64,000 bases of DNA, from positions 186,001-250,000 of the forward strand of contig NZ_JBIQWA010000001.1 of assembly GCF_046591575.1 (NCBI RefSeq), given 5' to 3'. The position numbers and the translations under genes were made by a program. This document shows, piece after piece, positions 32,388 through 41,514 of this stretch (positions are counted from its first letter, which is position 1; each line of letters begins with the position of its first letter). The stretch comes from Marivita sp046591575 (GTDB lineage: Bacteria > Pseudomonadota > Alphaproteobacteria > Rhodobacterales > Rhodobacteraceae). The notes under the pieces are model-generated. The model was not told the origin of the DNA. It searched no databases and saw only the letters and a program-made list of their open reading frames with translations.

Positions 32388-32463
32388 TGGTGAGCCGTGC
32401 AGGGATCGAACCTGCGACCCACTGATTAAAAGTCAGTTGCTCTACCAACTGAGCTAACGGCCC
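32388..32463 (-). tRNA. tRNA-Lys (anticodon TTT)
   Basis: A 76-base tRNA with encoded CCA end at 32388-32390. The seven-pair acceptor stem closes between GGGCCGT at the 5' end and ACGGCTC before the discriminator A. The D-arm (GCTCAGTTGGTAGAGC), the anticodon stem ACTGA/TCAGT with loop CTTTTAA, and the T-arm with GTTCGATC are all readable. The loop gives anticodon TTT, decoding AAA/AAG lysine codons. No neighbouring tRNA is present. Confidence 0.97.
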
Positions 32464-32599
32464 ACTGGCGCGGTGTTTAGAAACAGGGCGGGTATGGGTC
32501 AACCCCAAAAAACACAATCCGCTCGGGATTTTACAATGTCACAAGTCTGCCATGGCGCTGCACTGGAAACAGGTGGGCTGGCGGCGTATATGCGCTGTC

Positions 32600-33439
32600 A
32601 TGACGCGACACGACTCAAACACATTGGCATTCATGAAAATGCATGGCCTCGGCAATGATTTTGTCGTGCTGGACGCACGCAAGCAGCCGGTCTGTGTTAC
32701 GGCGGATTTGGTCCGCGCGATAGGCGACCGGCATATGGGTGTGGGATTTGATCAGCTTGCCATCATAGAGGATGGTGCAGATAGCGCGGATGCGCGTCTT
32801 GTGTTTTACAACGCCGATGGATCGACGGCTGGGGCCTGTGGCAATGCGACCCGCTGCATTGCACGGTATTTGATGGAGGAAACCGGGGCGTCAGACGTGG
32901 TTTTGGTGACCGAGCGCGGTACGCTGCATGCGTCGGATGCCGGCGGCGGCTTGACATCTGTCAATATGGGGCACCCGCACCTTGACTGGCAGGATGTGCC
33001 TTTGGCTCGTGCGGTTGACACATTGCAGTTGCCAATTGAGGGCAGCCCTACAGCAACCGGCATGGGCAACCCGCATTGTACGTTCTTTGTCGACGACGCA
33101 GAAGCGGTTGATCTTGAACATAAGGGCGCACAGATCGAACACCATCCCCTGTATCCTAAACGAACCAATGTGCAATTTGCCAGCGTCATTGGAAACAACC
33201 ATGTGCGCATGCGTGTCTGGGAACGCGGTGTCGGTGTGACCCTGGCATCCGGTTCATCCTCTTGTGCGACCGCAGTTGCCGCCGCGCGTCGTGGATTGAC
33301 CGGTCGGTCCGTAACCCTTGAACTGGATGGCGGTCAGATCAACATTGACTGGCGCGACGACGGCGTTTGGATGACCGGCCCGACCGCCCATGTGTTTTCC
33401 GGCACATTCAATGCCGCTTGGCTGGAGTCCGTATCATGA
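32600..33439 (+). CDS. dapF: Diaminopimelate epimerase
   Basis: A 279-residue enzyme interconverting LL- and meso-diaminopimelate in lysine and peptidoglycan synthesis. Signatures: MKMHGLGNDFVVLDAR, FYNADGSTAGACGNATRC with the catalytic Cys at about 80, GMGNPHCTFFV, and ASGSSSCATAVAA with the second catalytic Cys at about 222. The usual family form at the second site is SGSSACGT; here SGSSSCAT, still with the Cys. The start is uncertain: ATG 32600 gives a short leader (MTRHDSNTLAF) and ATG 32633 starts at MKMHG; neither has a strong ribosome site. It overlaps mtaB by four bases. Confidence 0.95.
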   Translation: MTRHDSNTLAFMKMHGLGNDFVVLDARKQPVCVTADLVRAIGDRHMGVGFDQLAIIEDGADSADARLVFYNADGSTAGACGNATRCIARYLMEETGASDVVLVTERGTLHASDAGGGLTSVNMGHPHLDWQDVPLARAVDTLQLPIEGSPTATGMGNPHCTFFVDDAEAVDLEHKGAQIEHHPLYPKRTNVQFASVIGNNHVRMRVWERGVGVTLASGSSSCATAVAAARRGLTGRSVTLELDGGQINIDWRDDGVWMTGPTAHVFSGTFNAAWLESVS

Positions 33440-34689
33440 CCGCGCCGAAATTCACCACGCTTGGGTGCCGCCTGAACGCTTATGAAACCGAAGCGATGAA
33501 AGACCTCGCCGCTCAGGCCGGCCTGGAAAACGCTGTGGTTGTGAACACCTGCGCCGTCACCGCCGAAGCGGTGCGCAAGGCCCGCCAAGAGATTCGCAAA
33601 TTGCGGCGCGATAACCCGGATGCCAAGGTTATTGTAACCGGCTGCGCGGCCCAGACCGAACCAGATACCTTTGCGCGGATGGACGAAGTGGATGCCGTGA
33701 TCGGCAACACCGAAAAGATGACACCAGATACCTGGAAAGGTCTTGCCGCCAACTTTATCGGTCAGACCGAATCTGTTCAGGTCAATGACATCATGTCCGT
33801 AACCGAGACCGCGCAACACCTGATTGACGGCTTTGGCACCCGGTCACGCGCTTATGTTCAGGTTCAAAATGGCTGTGACCATCGCTGCACCTTTTGCATC
33901 ATTCCCTACGGGCGCGGCAATTCCCGATCCGTACCAGCCGGTGTGATCGTGGATCAGATCAAACGGCTTGTGGACAAGGGGTTTAACGAGGTGGTTCTGA
34001 CAGGCGTTGACCTGACCTCTTGGGGCGCTGATTTGCCCGCGACACCGCAGCTTGGCGATCTGGTGATGCGCATCCTCAAGCTTGTGCCGGATTTGCCACG
34101 TCTCCGGATCAGCTCGATCGATTCCATCGAAGTAGATGACAACCTGATGATGGCAATCGCGACAGAGCCGCGTCTGATGCCGCATCTGCATCTGTCGTTG
34201 CAACATGGCGATGATCTTATTCTCAAACGTATGAAGCGCCGCCACTTGCGGGATGATGCGATCCGGTTTGCCGAAGACGCCCGCAAAATGCGCCCGGACA
34301 TGACATTCGGAGCCGACATCATCGCAGGTTTTCCAACCGAGACCGAGGCACAGTTTGAAAACTCGCTGAAATTGGTCGATGACTGCCATTTAACCTGGTT
34401 GCATGTGTTCCCCTACTCTCCGCGTCAGGGCACGCCTGCGGCGCGCATGCCGCAGGTCGATGGACGGGCCATCAAAGACCGCGCGGCGCGGTTGCGGGCG
34501 CTGGGCCAAATCGCCGTCACCCGACACCTGAGTGCCCAGCATGGGCGCGCGCATAATGTTCTGATGGAAGCCCCGGACATGGGCCGGACGGAACAATTTA
34601 CCGAAGTAAAGTTCACCGATTCCCAACCGGTGGGCCAAATCGTACCGGTCAAAATTCGGGGCGATGATGGTCAACGACTGATGGTATGA
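33436..34689 (+). CDS. mtaB: tRNA (N6-threonylcarbamoyladenosine-C2)-methylthiotransferase
   Basis: A 417-residue radical-SAM methylthiotransferase. The N-terminal cluster domain begins KFTTLGCRLNAYETEAM and includes VVNTCAVTAEAV and VTGCAAQ, the three cysteines of the auxiliary cluster. The radical-SAM motif is CDHRCTFCIIPYGRG (CxxxCxxC). The GCRLN start and the length are typical of MtaB, which adds a methylthio group to t6A37 of ANN-decoding tRNAs, as distinct from MiaB. It overlaps dapF by four bases, an operon seen in many alphaproteobacteria (recalled, not checked). It is interesting that tRNA-Lys, a substrate type of this enzyme, lies just upstream. Confidence 0.92.
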   Translation: MTAPKFTTLGCRLNAYETEAMKDLAAQAGLENAVVVNTCAVTAEAVRKARQEIRKLRRDNPDAKVIVTGCAAQTEPDTFARMDEVDAVIGNTEKMTPDTWKGLAANFIGQTESVQVNDIMSVTETAQHLIDGFGTRSRAYVQVQNGCDHRCTFCIIPYGRGNSRSVPAGVIVDQIKRLVDKGFNEVVLTGVDLTSWGADLPATPQLGDLVMRILKLVPDLPRLRISSIDSIEVDDNLMMAIATEPRLMPHLHLSLQHGDDLILKRMKRRHLRDDAIRFAEDARKMRPDMTFGADIIAGFPTETEAQFENSLKLVDDCHLTWLHVFPYSPRQGTPAARMPQVDGRAIKDRAARLRALGQIAVTRHLSAQHGRAHNVLMEAPDMGRTEQFTEVKFTDSQPVGQIVPVKIRGDDGQRLMV

Positions 34690-34821
34690 AGCGCGGCGGG
34701 CGTGCAAAGCGCGCAACGTTTTTGGTCATAAGCCAACATGGCATGATCAACAGCCTATCCCGGCCCAAATTCAACATCCCAAGCATTTGCAACGGACCAA
34801 AAATTCCGTCACATAAAACGT

Positions 34822-35517
34822 ATGACTGATCAATCCCGCGCCTTATGCGTGCATCTTCTGACCGCAACCGGCGCGGTATTCGCCATGTTGGCCCTTCTGG
34901 CTGCCGCCCAGGGGGAATGGTCGATCATGTTCTTGTGGCTTGTCGTGGCTTTTGCGGTCGATGGTGTCGATGGCCCCCTGGCCCGGAAATACAATGTCAA
35001 AACCCATGCGCCGCGATTTGATGGTGTGCTGTTGGATTTGATCATCGACTATCTCACCTATGTCTTCATACCGGCCTTTGCGCTGTTTCAGTCCGGTTTG
35101 TTGCCAGGCTGGATGGGATGGTTTGCAATTATCATCATCACCTTTGCCAGCGCTTTGTATTTTGCAGACAATCGCATGAAAACATCCGACAATTCCTTTC
35201 ACGGATTTCCCGGGTGCTGGAACATGCTGATTTTGGTGCTGTTTGCAATTGAACCGAACTTCTGGGTCTCGTTAACCTTGGTGGCGGTTCTGGCCGTGGC
35301 GATGTTCCTGCCGTTGAAATTCATTCACCCGGTGCGCACAGAGCGCTGGCGCGCGGTATCGCTTCCGGTTGCATTGGCCTGGACATTTTTTGCCGGCTGG
35401 GCTGCCTGGGTCGATTTCCATCCCGAAAGCTGGGCGCATTGGGGGCTTGTGGCAACATCCGTTTATCTGATTGCGGTTGGGATCGTGCAGCAGGTCTTTC
35501 CCGTCAAAAACCAGTGA
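34822..35517 (+). CDS. pcs: Phosphatidylcholine synthase
   Basis: A 231-residue membrane enzyme with about eight hydrophobic segments and the CDP-alcohol phosphatidyltransferase signature DGVDGPLARKYNVK followed by RFDGVLLDLIIDYLTY, which supplies the DG-x2-AR-x8-G-x3-D-x3-D residues with the usual Pcs variation. The FHGFPGCWNMLILVL segment is characteristic of bacterial Pcs. It condenses CDP-diacylglycerol with choline to make phosphatidylcholine in one step. It stands alone after mtaB with a 132-base gap and is followed 35 bases later by an EamA-type transporter. Confidence 0.9.
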   Translation: MTDQSRALCVHLLTATGAVFAMLALLAAAQGEWSIMFLWLVVAFAVDGVDGPLARKYNVKTHAPRFDGVLLDLIIDYLTYVFIPAFALFQSGLLPGWMGWFAIIIITFASALYFADNRMKTSDNSFHGFPGCWNMLILVLFAIEPNFWVSLTLVAVLAVAMFLPLKFIHPVRTERWRAVSLPVALAWTFFAGWAAWVDFHPESWAHWGLVATSVYLIAVGIVQQVFPVKNQ

Positions 35518-35552
35518 TTGCACTTCCCGGCTAAGAGGCGCAGGACAGCAGG

Positions 35553-36452
35553 ATGTTTATTCCAAGCGCCCAGAACCCGATCCTTGCTGCGGGTTTGACA
35601 TTGCTTGCCTCGGCTTTTGTCGCGGGTACGACGTTGCTGGCCAAAATGTTGGGAACACATGAATTGGGCCCGCCGCTCAATCCTCTGCAAATCAGTCAGG
35701 GCCGGTTCATCTTTGCGCTACTGGCGTTTGGGTGTACCGCCTGGATTCTGAGGCTTCGCTTTACCGATATTGCCTGGCCGACCCACACGTTGCGCGTGGT
35801 GTGCGGCTGGGGCGGTGTCACACTGATGTTTGCCGCCGCAACATTCATCCCCTTGTCAGACGCCACCGCGATCAGTTTTCTCAACCCGGTGATCGCGATG
35901 CTGTTGGCTGTTCCGCTTTTGAATGAACGCGTCGGACCAATACGTCTGACCGCGGCCCTTATCGCCTTTACCGGAGCAATGATCCTGTTGCGTCCAACCC
36001 CCGAAGCCTTTCAGCCAGCCGCGCTGTTCGCGCTTGGCGCAGCACTGGCTTTGGGGTTCGAGGTCATCGTGATCAAACGTCTTGCCGGACGCGAGGGGCC
36101 AATGCAGATCCTTCTGGTCAACAATGTGATCGGTGTCGTGATCTCTTCTGTTGCGGCAATTGCATTCTGGATTGCACCGACACCAGAACAATGGCTGGCG
36201 CTGGCTGGAATTGGTTTTCTGATGGCAGCAGCCCAAGCCTGTTTCATCAATGCAATTGCCCGTGCCGATGCCAGCTTTGTTGGCCCGTTCTTCTATGCCA
36301 CATTGGTCTTTGCCGCGCTGTATGATTTCATTTGGTTCGACATACGTCCCGACACGGTGTCGGTCATTGGCGCGACAATTATCATGTGTGGCGCGGGTTT
36401 ACTGGCCTGGCGCGAAGCGCGGCTCAGGCCTTCAGGCGATACCCGCGCTTGA
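35553..36452 (+). CDS. EamA/DMT-superfamily transporter
   Basis: A 299-residue membrane protein with ten hydrophobic segments in two EamA repeats: the first ends near FIPLSDATAISFLNPVIAML and the second near AIARADASFVGPFFYATLVF. Conserved features of the family include the PVIAMLLAVPLLNERVGPIR loop with its Glu and the second-half equivalent. It exports or imports a small metabolite; the family is broad and the substrate unknown. Its 3' end overlaps the convergent ABC-2 permease gene by 29 bases. CAGGAC upstream of the ATG is a modest ribosome site. Confidence 0.85.
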   Translation: MFIPSAQNPILAAGLTLLASAFVAGTTLLAKMLGTHELGPPLNPLQISQGRFIFALLAFGCTAWILRLRFTDIAWPTHTLRVVCGWGGVTLMFAAATFIPLSDATAISFLNPVIAMLLAVPLLNERVGPIRLTAALIAFTGAMILLRPTPEAFQPAALFALGAALALGFEVIVIKRLAGREGPMQILLVNNVIGVVISSVAAIAFWIAPTPEQWLALAGIGFLMAAAQACFINAIARADASFVGPFFYATLVFAALYDFIWFDIRPDTVSVIGATIIMCGAGLLAWREARLRPSGDTRA

Positions 36453-37233
36453 AGAACCACCAAGCCAGCACATTCACGGCAATCGTTGCCCCGACGGTCA
36501 CAGACGCCCCCAGCCAAGGGCTGCTGTCAGACACACCCAACATGCCCCAACGCACACCGTCAATCAGATAGAAGATCGGATTCATATGGGTGATGTCATT
36601 CAAAACCGGCGGCAAAGACTGAACCGAATAGAACGTGCCAGATAAAAACGCCAAGGGCGTCACAATGAAATTGGTGATTGCGGCCATCTGATCAAATTTT
36701 TCTGCAAACACGCCGGCAACCATGCCAATACCTGACATTAGCGCACCGCCGATCACGACAAAAAACAAGGCTGTCACTGGATGTTGCGGCAGAATGCCCA
36801 GAAAAAGCCAAAGCGCAATCGCGATGGCCACGGCCACGAAAAGCCCGCGCGCGATGCCACCGGCCAGATAGCCCAGAACCAGTTCTAGTGCCGATAAAGG
36901 TGGCATCAGGGTATCAACGATATTGCCCTGAACCTTTGAAATGACAATCGACGATGATGTGTTGGCAAAGGCATTCTGAATCACCGTCATCATCAGGATA
37001 CCCGGTGCCAGAAACGTGGTGAAATCAACACCCATCACATCCCCCCGGCGCGGGCCGATTGCGATGGTAAAGATCACCAGAAACAGACCCGCCGTGACCA
37101 GGGGTGCCAACAGGGTTTGTGTCCAGACATTGACAAATCGCAGGATCTCGCGCTGTGCCAATGTGAACAGGCCAAGCCAATTCACCCGCCCGAACCGGCG
37201 TTCTTGTGCAATCATCTGGCCTTTTGGCTGCAT
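36424..37233 (-). CDS. ABC-2-type transporter permease
   Basis: About 269 residues with six hydrophobic segments of the ABC-2 membrane class (FTLAQREILRFVNVWTQTLL, PGILMMTVIQNAFANTSSS, PLSALELVLGYLAGGIARGL and the motif FIVTPLAFLSGTFYSVQSLP), which resembles permeases of the YadH/NodJ type that export drugs or polysaccharide. No ATPase gene lies beside it in the window, so its partner must be elsewhere. The ATG at 37233 is preferred because GAGGAG lies nine bases upstream; ATG 37242 would touch the ribosome site directly. Confidence 0.82.
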   Translation of the reverse strand: MQPKGQMIAQERRFGRVNWLGLFTLAQREILRFVNVWTQTLLAPLVTAGLFLVIFTIAIGPRRGDVMGVDFTTFLAPGILMMTVIQNAFANTSSSIVISKVQGNIVDTLMPPLSALELVLGYLAGGIARGLFVAVAIAIALWLFLGILPQHPVTALFFVVIGGALMSGIGMVAGVFAEKFDQMAAITNFIVTPLAFLSGTFYSVQSLPPVLNDITHMNPIFYLIDGVRWGMLGVSDSSPWLGASVTVGATIAVNVLAWWFFKRGYRLKA

Positions 37234-37352
37234 TGCCTGCATCTCCTCTGTCTGCGCGGGTTGTAACTCGGCTGCGCATGATTAGAATAAGGGACGACTT
37301 AGAGATATCGGGCGGCCAACGCAAACGGCCGCTCTTTTTGATGGAGGGCATG

Positions 37353-37934
37353 ATGTCCTGGACCGATGAACGTGTTGAGCTGCTCAAGAAGATGTGGGGC
37401 GAAGGCCAGTCTGCAAGTCAGATCGCCAAGGAACTGGGCGGCGTCACCCGCAATGCGGTAATTGGTAAGGTCCACCGTCTTGGGCTGTCAAACCGCGCCG
37501 GTGCAGCAGGGGCCGCAAAGACGGACCCAAAGCCAGCGGCAAAGGCGGATGCAAAGCCCAAACCCGCACCCAAGCCCGTTCCCACACCCCCGAAACCGGT
37601 CAAGCCCGAAGTGGTGATGGAGACCAAATCAGCCACACCTCCGCCCAGTCCGCGCCGGCAAATTATTCCGGCAGGCCAACCCCTGCCGCCGCAACCCTCT
37701 GCCAACGAGATCAGCCCGGAAGCATTGGCCAAGGTGAACGCGGTCGAAAAGAAGGCGAAAAAGCTATCGCTGATGGAGCTGACCGAACGCACCTGCAAAT
37801 GGCCCGTCGGTGACCCGGCAACCGAGAACTTCTGGTTCTGCGGCCTGCCCGTGCAACAAGGCAAACCCTATTGCGAAGCGCATGTCGGCGTGGCGTTCCA
37901 ACCCATGTCCTCGCGCCGGGATCGTCGCCGGTAG
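37353..37934 (+). CDS. gcrA: GcrA-type cell cycle regulator
   Basis: A 193-residue protein. The N-terminal domain MSWTDERVELLKKMWGEGQS, QIAKELGGVTRNAVIGKVHR is diagnostic of GcrA, the alphaproteobacterial protein that binds methylated GANTC promoters together with sigma-70 RNA polymerase. A Pro/Ala/Lys-rich linker (about 55-130) follows, and a C-terminal cysteine-containing part (RTCKWPVGDPATENFWFCGL, PYCEAHVGVAFQP) mediates the polymerase contact. The ATG at 37353 is chosen since GGAGGG lies four bases ahead; ATGs at 37341 and 37350 share the site. It is divergent from the ABC-2 permease gene. Confidence 0.95.
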   Translation: MSWTDERVELLKKMWGEGQSASQIAKELGGVTRNAVIGKVHRLGLSNRAGAAGAAKTDPKPAAKADAKPKPAPKPVPTPPKPVKPEVVMETKSATPPPSPRRQIIPAGQPLPPQPSANEISPEALAKVNAVEKKAKKLSLMELTERTCKWPVGDPATENFWFCGLPVQQGKPYCEAHVGVAFQPMSSRRDRRR

Positions 37935-37991
37935 GAAAGGCAGACCTTATCCCGCCGCGATGCGTTGAGCCGGAGCATTGATCACCCCGCG

Positions 37992-39962
37992 TTATTCCAG
38001 CGCATCAGCAACAAGCTCGATCCAGTCGCGACCGCCGGATCGCCCACCCAGATGCTGCGCAAGAAAATCCTCAACCCGGCGCGCATGGCGGATCTCGTTC
38101 TGCCAGCGCGCAATACCATGGCCTTCATCCTCAAAGATCAACTCATCCACCGCTTTACCCGACTCGCGGGCCGCATTCAAAAACGCTTCTGACTGTTCAA
38201 ACCCGACAACGCTGTCCCGTTTTCCGGCCACCACCAACATCGGATCTTCCAGCGAATTCACCCGCGTGACCGGGGAATATGCCGTCATGATTTCGGCATC
38301 CTCGGTCATGTCCGGATCGCCGAAATAGCGTGTTGTGTATTCCGGCGTCAGGCCCCAGGCGAATGGGTTATTCCGCATCTGGTACAACACATCAAGCACG
38401 GCATGTTCCGCAATTCCCGCCGCAAACACGTCTGCGTCCCGCACCATGGCCATCGCCGCAGCGTATCCACCATAGCTGCCACCCTGGATTGCCACCGCAT
38501 TGGGATCGGCGATGCCCTGCGCGATCGCCCATTTGGCCGCATCGACCAGGTCATCTTGCATCGCGCGACCGAACTGACCAAAGCCTTTGGACTGAAACTC
38601 AAGTCCAAACCCGGTTGATCCACGAAAGTTGACGGCCAAAACGGCGTAGCCGCGATTGGCAAGGAACTGTCGAAAATGGTGGTATTCCCATTGCAGATGC
38701 AGCGCCGGGCCACCATGCACTTCAACAACAAGCGGCACAGGCCCTTCAACCCCTTGCGGACGCACCAGAACCGCATGAAGATCCGTCCCGTCGCGGGCTT
38801 TGATCGTCACCTCTTCAGACGGCACAAGGTGATCCAGATAACGCTCGCGGAAGGAAAATGTGCCCAACGCCTGCTCTTGCCCGGTATCCAGATCAAACAA
38901 ATGGTAGGTATAGTTCAGCGCATCCGGTGATAATGTAGCCGTGACGAAGCGACCCGAGCCAGCCCAACTTAGCGTGTTCACCTCAACGCGGTCAGCCTTG
39001 GCAGCGATCAAGTCCCGCAGGGTTTCACCGCGATCCGTCAGTGCGTGCACATCCGACGCTCCAATATGGGTCAGCACGGCATCAATCTGCCCATCATGCG
39101 GATCAAGGTTCACCAGTTCATAGATATCCTCATCCGCTTCGGCAAAGATCACTGTTTCGGCACCCGTGGTCAGATCAACCCGCACCAGCGCAGCCTTGTC
39201 CCGATCACGACCGGACACCGCTAGGGCGAAACTTTGGTCCGGTGTCACCTCGTGGATTTGGAAAACCGTGTTGACCGACAGCGTTGTCAAAACCCGCCAA
39301 TCGTCTGCATCACGCACCAGATAGGACAGGGTACCCTCCTCTGCCCGGTCAATCCTGATTACCGGCTCAAGGTCTGCCGACATGATCCAACCGACGGTCT
39401 GGCCTTCATTTTCGATCAGAAGCTGTTTGTTTCCGCCGTCCTGATTGGTAGTGTAGAGGTCTGCAAAGGCCGGGTTGCGGTCCCGCGACGCCACAAGCCA
39501 CGCATCCGAAGCGTCGCTCACACGGTTTGAAATGAACCAGTTGTTGAACCCCCGAGGCGTGACATCGCGCCAGTTGTCCTGATCTGGCTGTGTGGGGTCG
39601 ATGCGCCAAAGACGGCCTTCAATTATGGCCAGCAGCGCGGGTTGTGTATCGTCCCAATAGAAGAAATCGACATCTGTGAGCGTTGTCACGATAGCCTGAT
39701 CCGCTGCGGTTCCTACACGCACCACAGTGTCGGCCAACTCAACCGCGCTCCATGCCAGCCATTGGCCATCCGCACTTGGCTTGTAATTCCATTCACCACG
39801 TCGATCCGCCCAAAAATCGCGAACCGGGATAATTGGCGGCAGGTCAGCCGCTGCAAGGGTGGGATGCGTCGGCGCAGTGTCACGGGACCAAAGTGCCAAA
39901 GCACCTGCCGCAAAAAGAGTAATGACAACCAGACTTCCCAATATCCACTTCAAGAAACGCAT
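37992..39962 (-). CDS. S9-family prolyl oligopeptidase-like peptidase
   Basis: A 656-residue protein with an N-terminal membrane helix (WILGSLVVITLFAAGALALW), so the enzyme probably faces the periplasm. A beta-propeller-like region precedes a C-terminal alpha/beta hydrolase: the nucleophile elbow is GGSYGGYAAAMAM (Ser near 497), the acid is in MLVVAGKRDSVVG and the His in FEDEGHGIARW. VHGGPALHLQWEYH forms the oxyanion region. This is the S9C acylaminoacyl-peptidase/dipeptidyl-peptidase-like build and all three catalytic residues are present. It is convergent with gcrA. Confidence 0.9.
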   Translation of the reverse strand: MRFLKWILGSLVVITLFAAGALALWSRDTAPTHPTLAAADLPPIIPVRDFWADRRGEWNYKPSADGQWLAWSAVELADTVVRVGTAADQAIVTTLTDVDFFYWDDTQPALLAIIEGRLWRIDPTQPDQDNWRDVTPRGFNNWFISNRVSDASDAWLVASRDRNPAFADLYTTNQDGGNKQLLIENEGQTVGWIMSADLEPVIRIDRAEEGTLSYLVRDADDWRVLTTLSVNTVFQIHEVTPDQSFALAVSGRDRDKAALVRVDLTTGAETVIFAEADEDIYELVNLDPHDGQIDAVLTHIGASDVHALTDRGETLRDLIAAKADRVEVNTLSWAGSGRFVTATLSPDALNYTYHLFDLDTGQEQALGTFSFRERYLDHLVPSEEVTIKARDGTDLHAVLVRPQGVEGPVPLVVEVHGGPALHLQWEYHHFRQFLANRGYAVLAVNFRGSTGFGLEFQSKGFGQFGRAMQDDLVDAAKWAIAQGIADPNAVAIQGGSYGGYAAAMAMVRDADVFAAGIAEHAVLDVLYQMRNNPFAWGLTPEYTTRYFGDPDMTEDAEIMTAYSPVTRVNSLEDPMLVVAGKRDSVVGFEQSEAFLNAARESGKAVDELIFEDEGHGIARWQNEIRHARRVEDFLAQHLGGRSGGRDWIELVADALE

Positions 39963-40149
39963 ATCAATAACCTGTCGCTATTGCATTGACCCAGATGCAC
40001 ATGCTCACCCTTTCGTGAGCGCGCAGGACAGAATTAGGCGAGAGTTTCGAACCTCACAATCAACGGCGACCATGGCAGGCAGTATTCTGCGCATGAAGCC
40101 GATGTCATAGCCCCTTTTCCTCATGCGCGCTTACCGCTATGAGCCGCTC

Positions 40150-41511
40150 ATGTCGCAAAACCCGCCATCCCTTCGCCCCGATCTCGCGCCTGCCGCGCGC
40201 ATCTCCGACACACCGCGCATCGGTCAACCGACCATCGGCATGGTGTCGCTGGGTTGTCCCAAGGCGCTGGTGGACAGTGAGCGTATCCTGACCCGGCTGC
40301 GCGCCGAAGGGTATGGGATCAGCCCGGATTATTCCGGCGCGGATGCGGTGATTGTGAACACCTGCGGGTTTCTGGACAGCGCCAAGGCCGAGAGCCTTGA
40401 TGCCATTGGCGAGGCTTTGGCCGAGAACGGGCGCGTGATTGTCACCGGCTGTCTGGGGGCGGAGCCCGACTATATCACCGGCGCGCATCCCAAGGTGCTG
40501 GCCGTCACCGGACCGCATCAATACGAGCAAGTGCTGGATGCCGTGCACACCGCCGTGCCGCCCGCGCCTGATCCGTTTGTTGATCTGCTTCCTGCAAGCG
40601 GCGTCAAGCTGACCCCACGCCATTACAGCTATCTGAAGATCTCGGAAGGCTGCAATCACAAGTGCAAGTTCTGCATCATCCCCGACATGCGCGGGCTGCT
40701 GACCTCGCGCCCTGCCAAGGCGGTGCTGCGCGAGGCGGAAAAGCTGGTCGAAAGCGGCGTGCGGGAGTTGCTGGTGATCTCTCAGGACACCTCGGCCTAT
40801 GGCACGGACTGGAAGGACCGGGACGAGAAGTTCCCGATCCTGAGCCTCGCCCGTGATCTGGGCGCGTTGGGGGCGTGGGTGCGGATGCATTACGTCTACC
40901 CCTACCCCCATGTGCGCGAATTGATCCCTTTGATGGCCGAAGGGCTGGTGCTGCCCTACCTCGACATTCCATTCCAGCACGCGCATCCCGACACGCTCAA
41001 ACGCATGGCCCGGCCTGCGGCGGCGTCGCGCACGCTGGACGAGATTGCCGCCTGGCGCGATGTGTGCCCGGACATCACCCTGCGCTCGACCTTTATCGTC
41101 GGCTATCCGGGGGAAACCGAGGCCGAGTTCCAGACGCTGCTGGATTGGCTGGACGAGGCGCAACTGGATCGGGTGGGATGTTTTCAGTACGAAAACGTAG
41201 ACGGCGCGCGGTCGAACGCGCTGCCGGATCATGTGCCGGCCGAGATAAAGCAAGACCGCTGGGACCGCTTCATGGCCAAGGCGCAGGCCATTTCCGAGGC
41301 CAAGCTGGCCGCGAAAGTCGGCACCCGCATGGATGTGATCATTGATGACGTCGACGCAGACGGCATCGCCACCTGCCGCACCAAGGCAGACGCGCCCGAG
41401 ATCGACGGCAATCTCTTTATCGACGCGGGCACCGAGGGCCTGAGCGTGGGCGAGATCGTCTCGGTCGAGGTGGACGAGGCTGGCGCATACGACCTTTGGG
41501 GGCGTCTTTAG
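40150..41511 (+). CDS. rimO: Ribosomal protein S12 (Asp89) methylthiotransferase
   Basis: A 453-residue radical-SAM methylthiotransferase. It begins (after a short leader) with TIGMVSLGCPKALVDSERIL, the RimO form (GCPKNLVDSE-like, here KALVDSE). Auxiliary cluster cysteines occur in VIVNTCGFLDSAK and VTGCLGAEPD; the radical-SAM motif is CNHKCKFCIIPDMRG. The C-terminal TRAM domain follows YENVDGARSNALPDHV. It methylthiolates Asp89 of S12. The ATG at 40150 gives MSQNPPSLRPDLAPAAR, the form I recall from related bacteria; an ATG at 40123 is also in frame. GC content appears higher than in the preceding gene. Confidence 0.95.
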   Translation: MSQNPPSLRPDLAPAARISDTPRIGQPTIGMVSLGCPKALVDSERILTRLRAEGYGISPDYSGADAVIVNTCGFLDSAKAESLDAIGEALAENGRVIVTGCLGAEPDYITGAHPKVLAVTGPHQYEQVLDAVHTAVPPAPDPFVDLLPASGVKLTPRHYSYLKISEGCNHKCKFCIIPDMRGLLTSRPAKAVLREAEKLVESGVRELLVISQDTSAYGTDWKDRDEKFPILSLARDLGALGAWVRMHYVYPYPHVRELIPLMAEGLVLPYLDIPFQHAHPDTLKRMARPAAASRTLDEIAAWRDVCPDITLRSTFIVGYPGETEAEFQTLLDWLDEAQLDRVGCFQYENVDGARSNALPDHVPAEIKQDRWDRFMAKAQAISEAKLAAKVGTRMDVIIDDVDADGIATCRTKADAPEIDGNLFIDAGTEGLSVGEIVSVEVDEAGAYDLWGRL

Positions 41512-41514
41512 CCC

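Noticed and set aside
32388..32463. tRNA-Lys as an integration site for a genomic island carrying the pel locus
   Set aside because: No integrase gene and no repeated tRNA 3' end was seen in the window, so island integration at this tRNA is unsupported.
40105..41253. 382-codon open frame on the minus strand
   Set aside because: Antisense to rimO, whose radical-SAM motifs are clear; composition is typical of a shadow.
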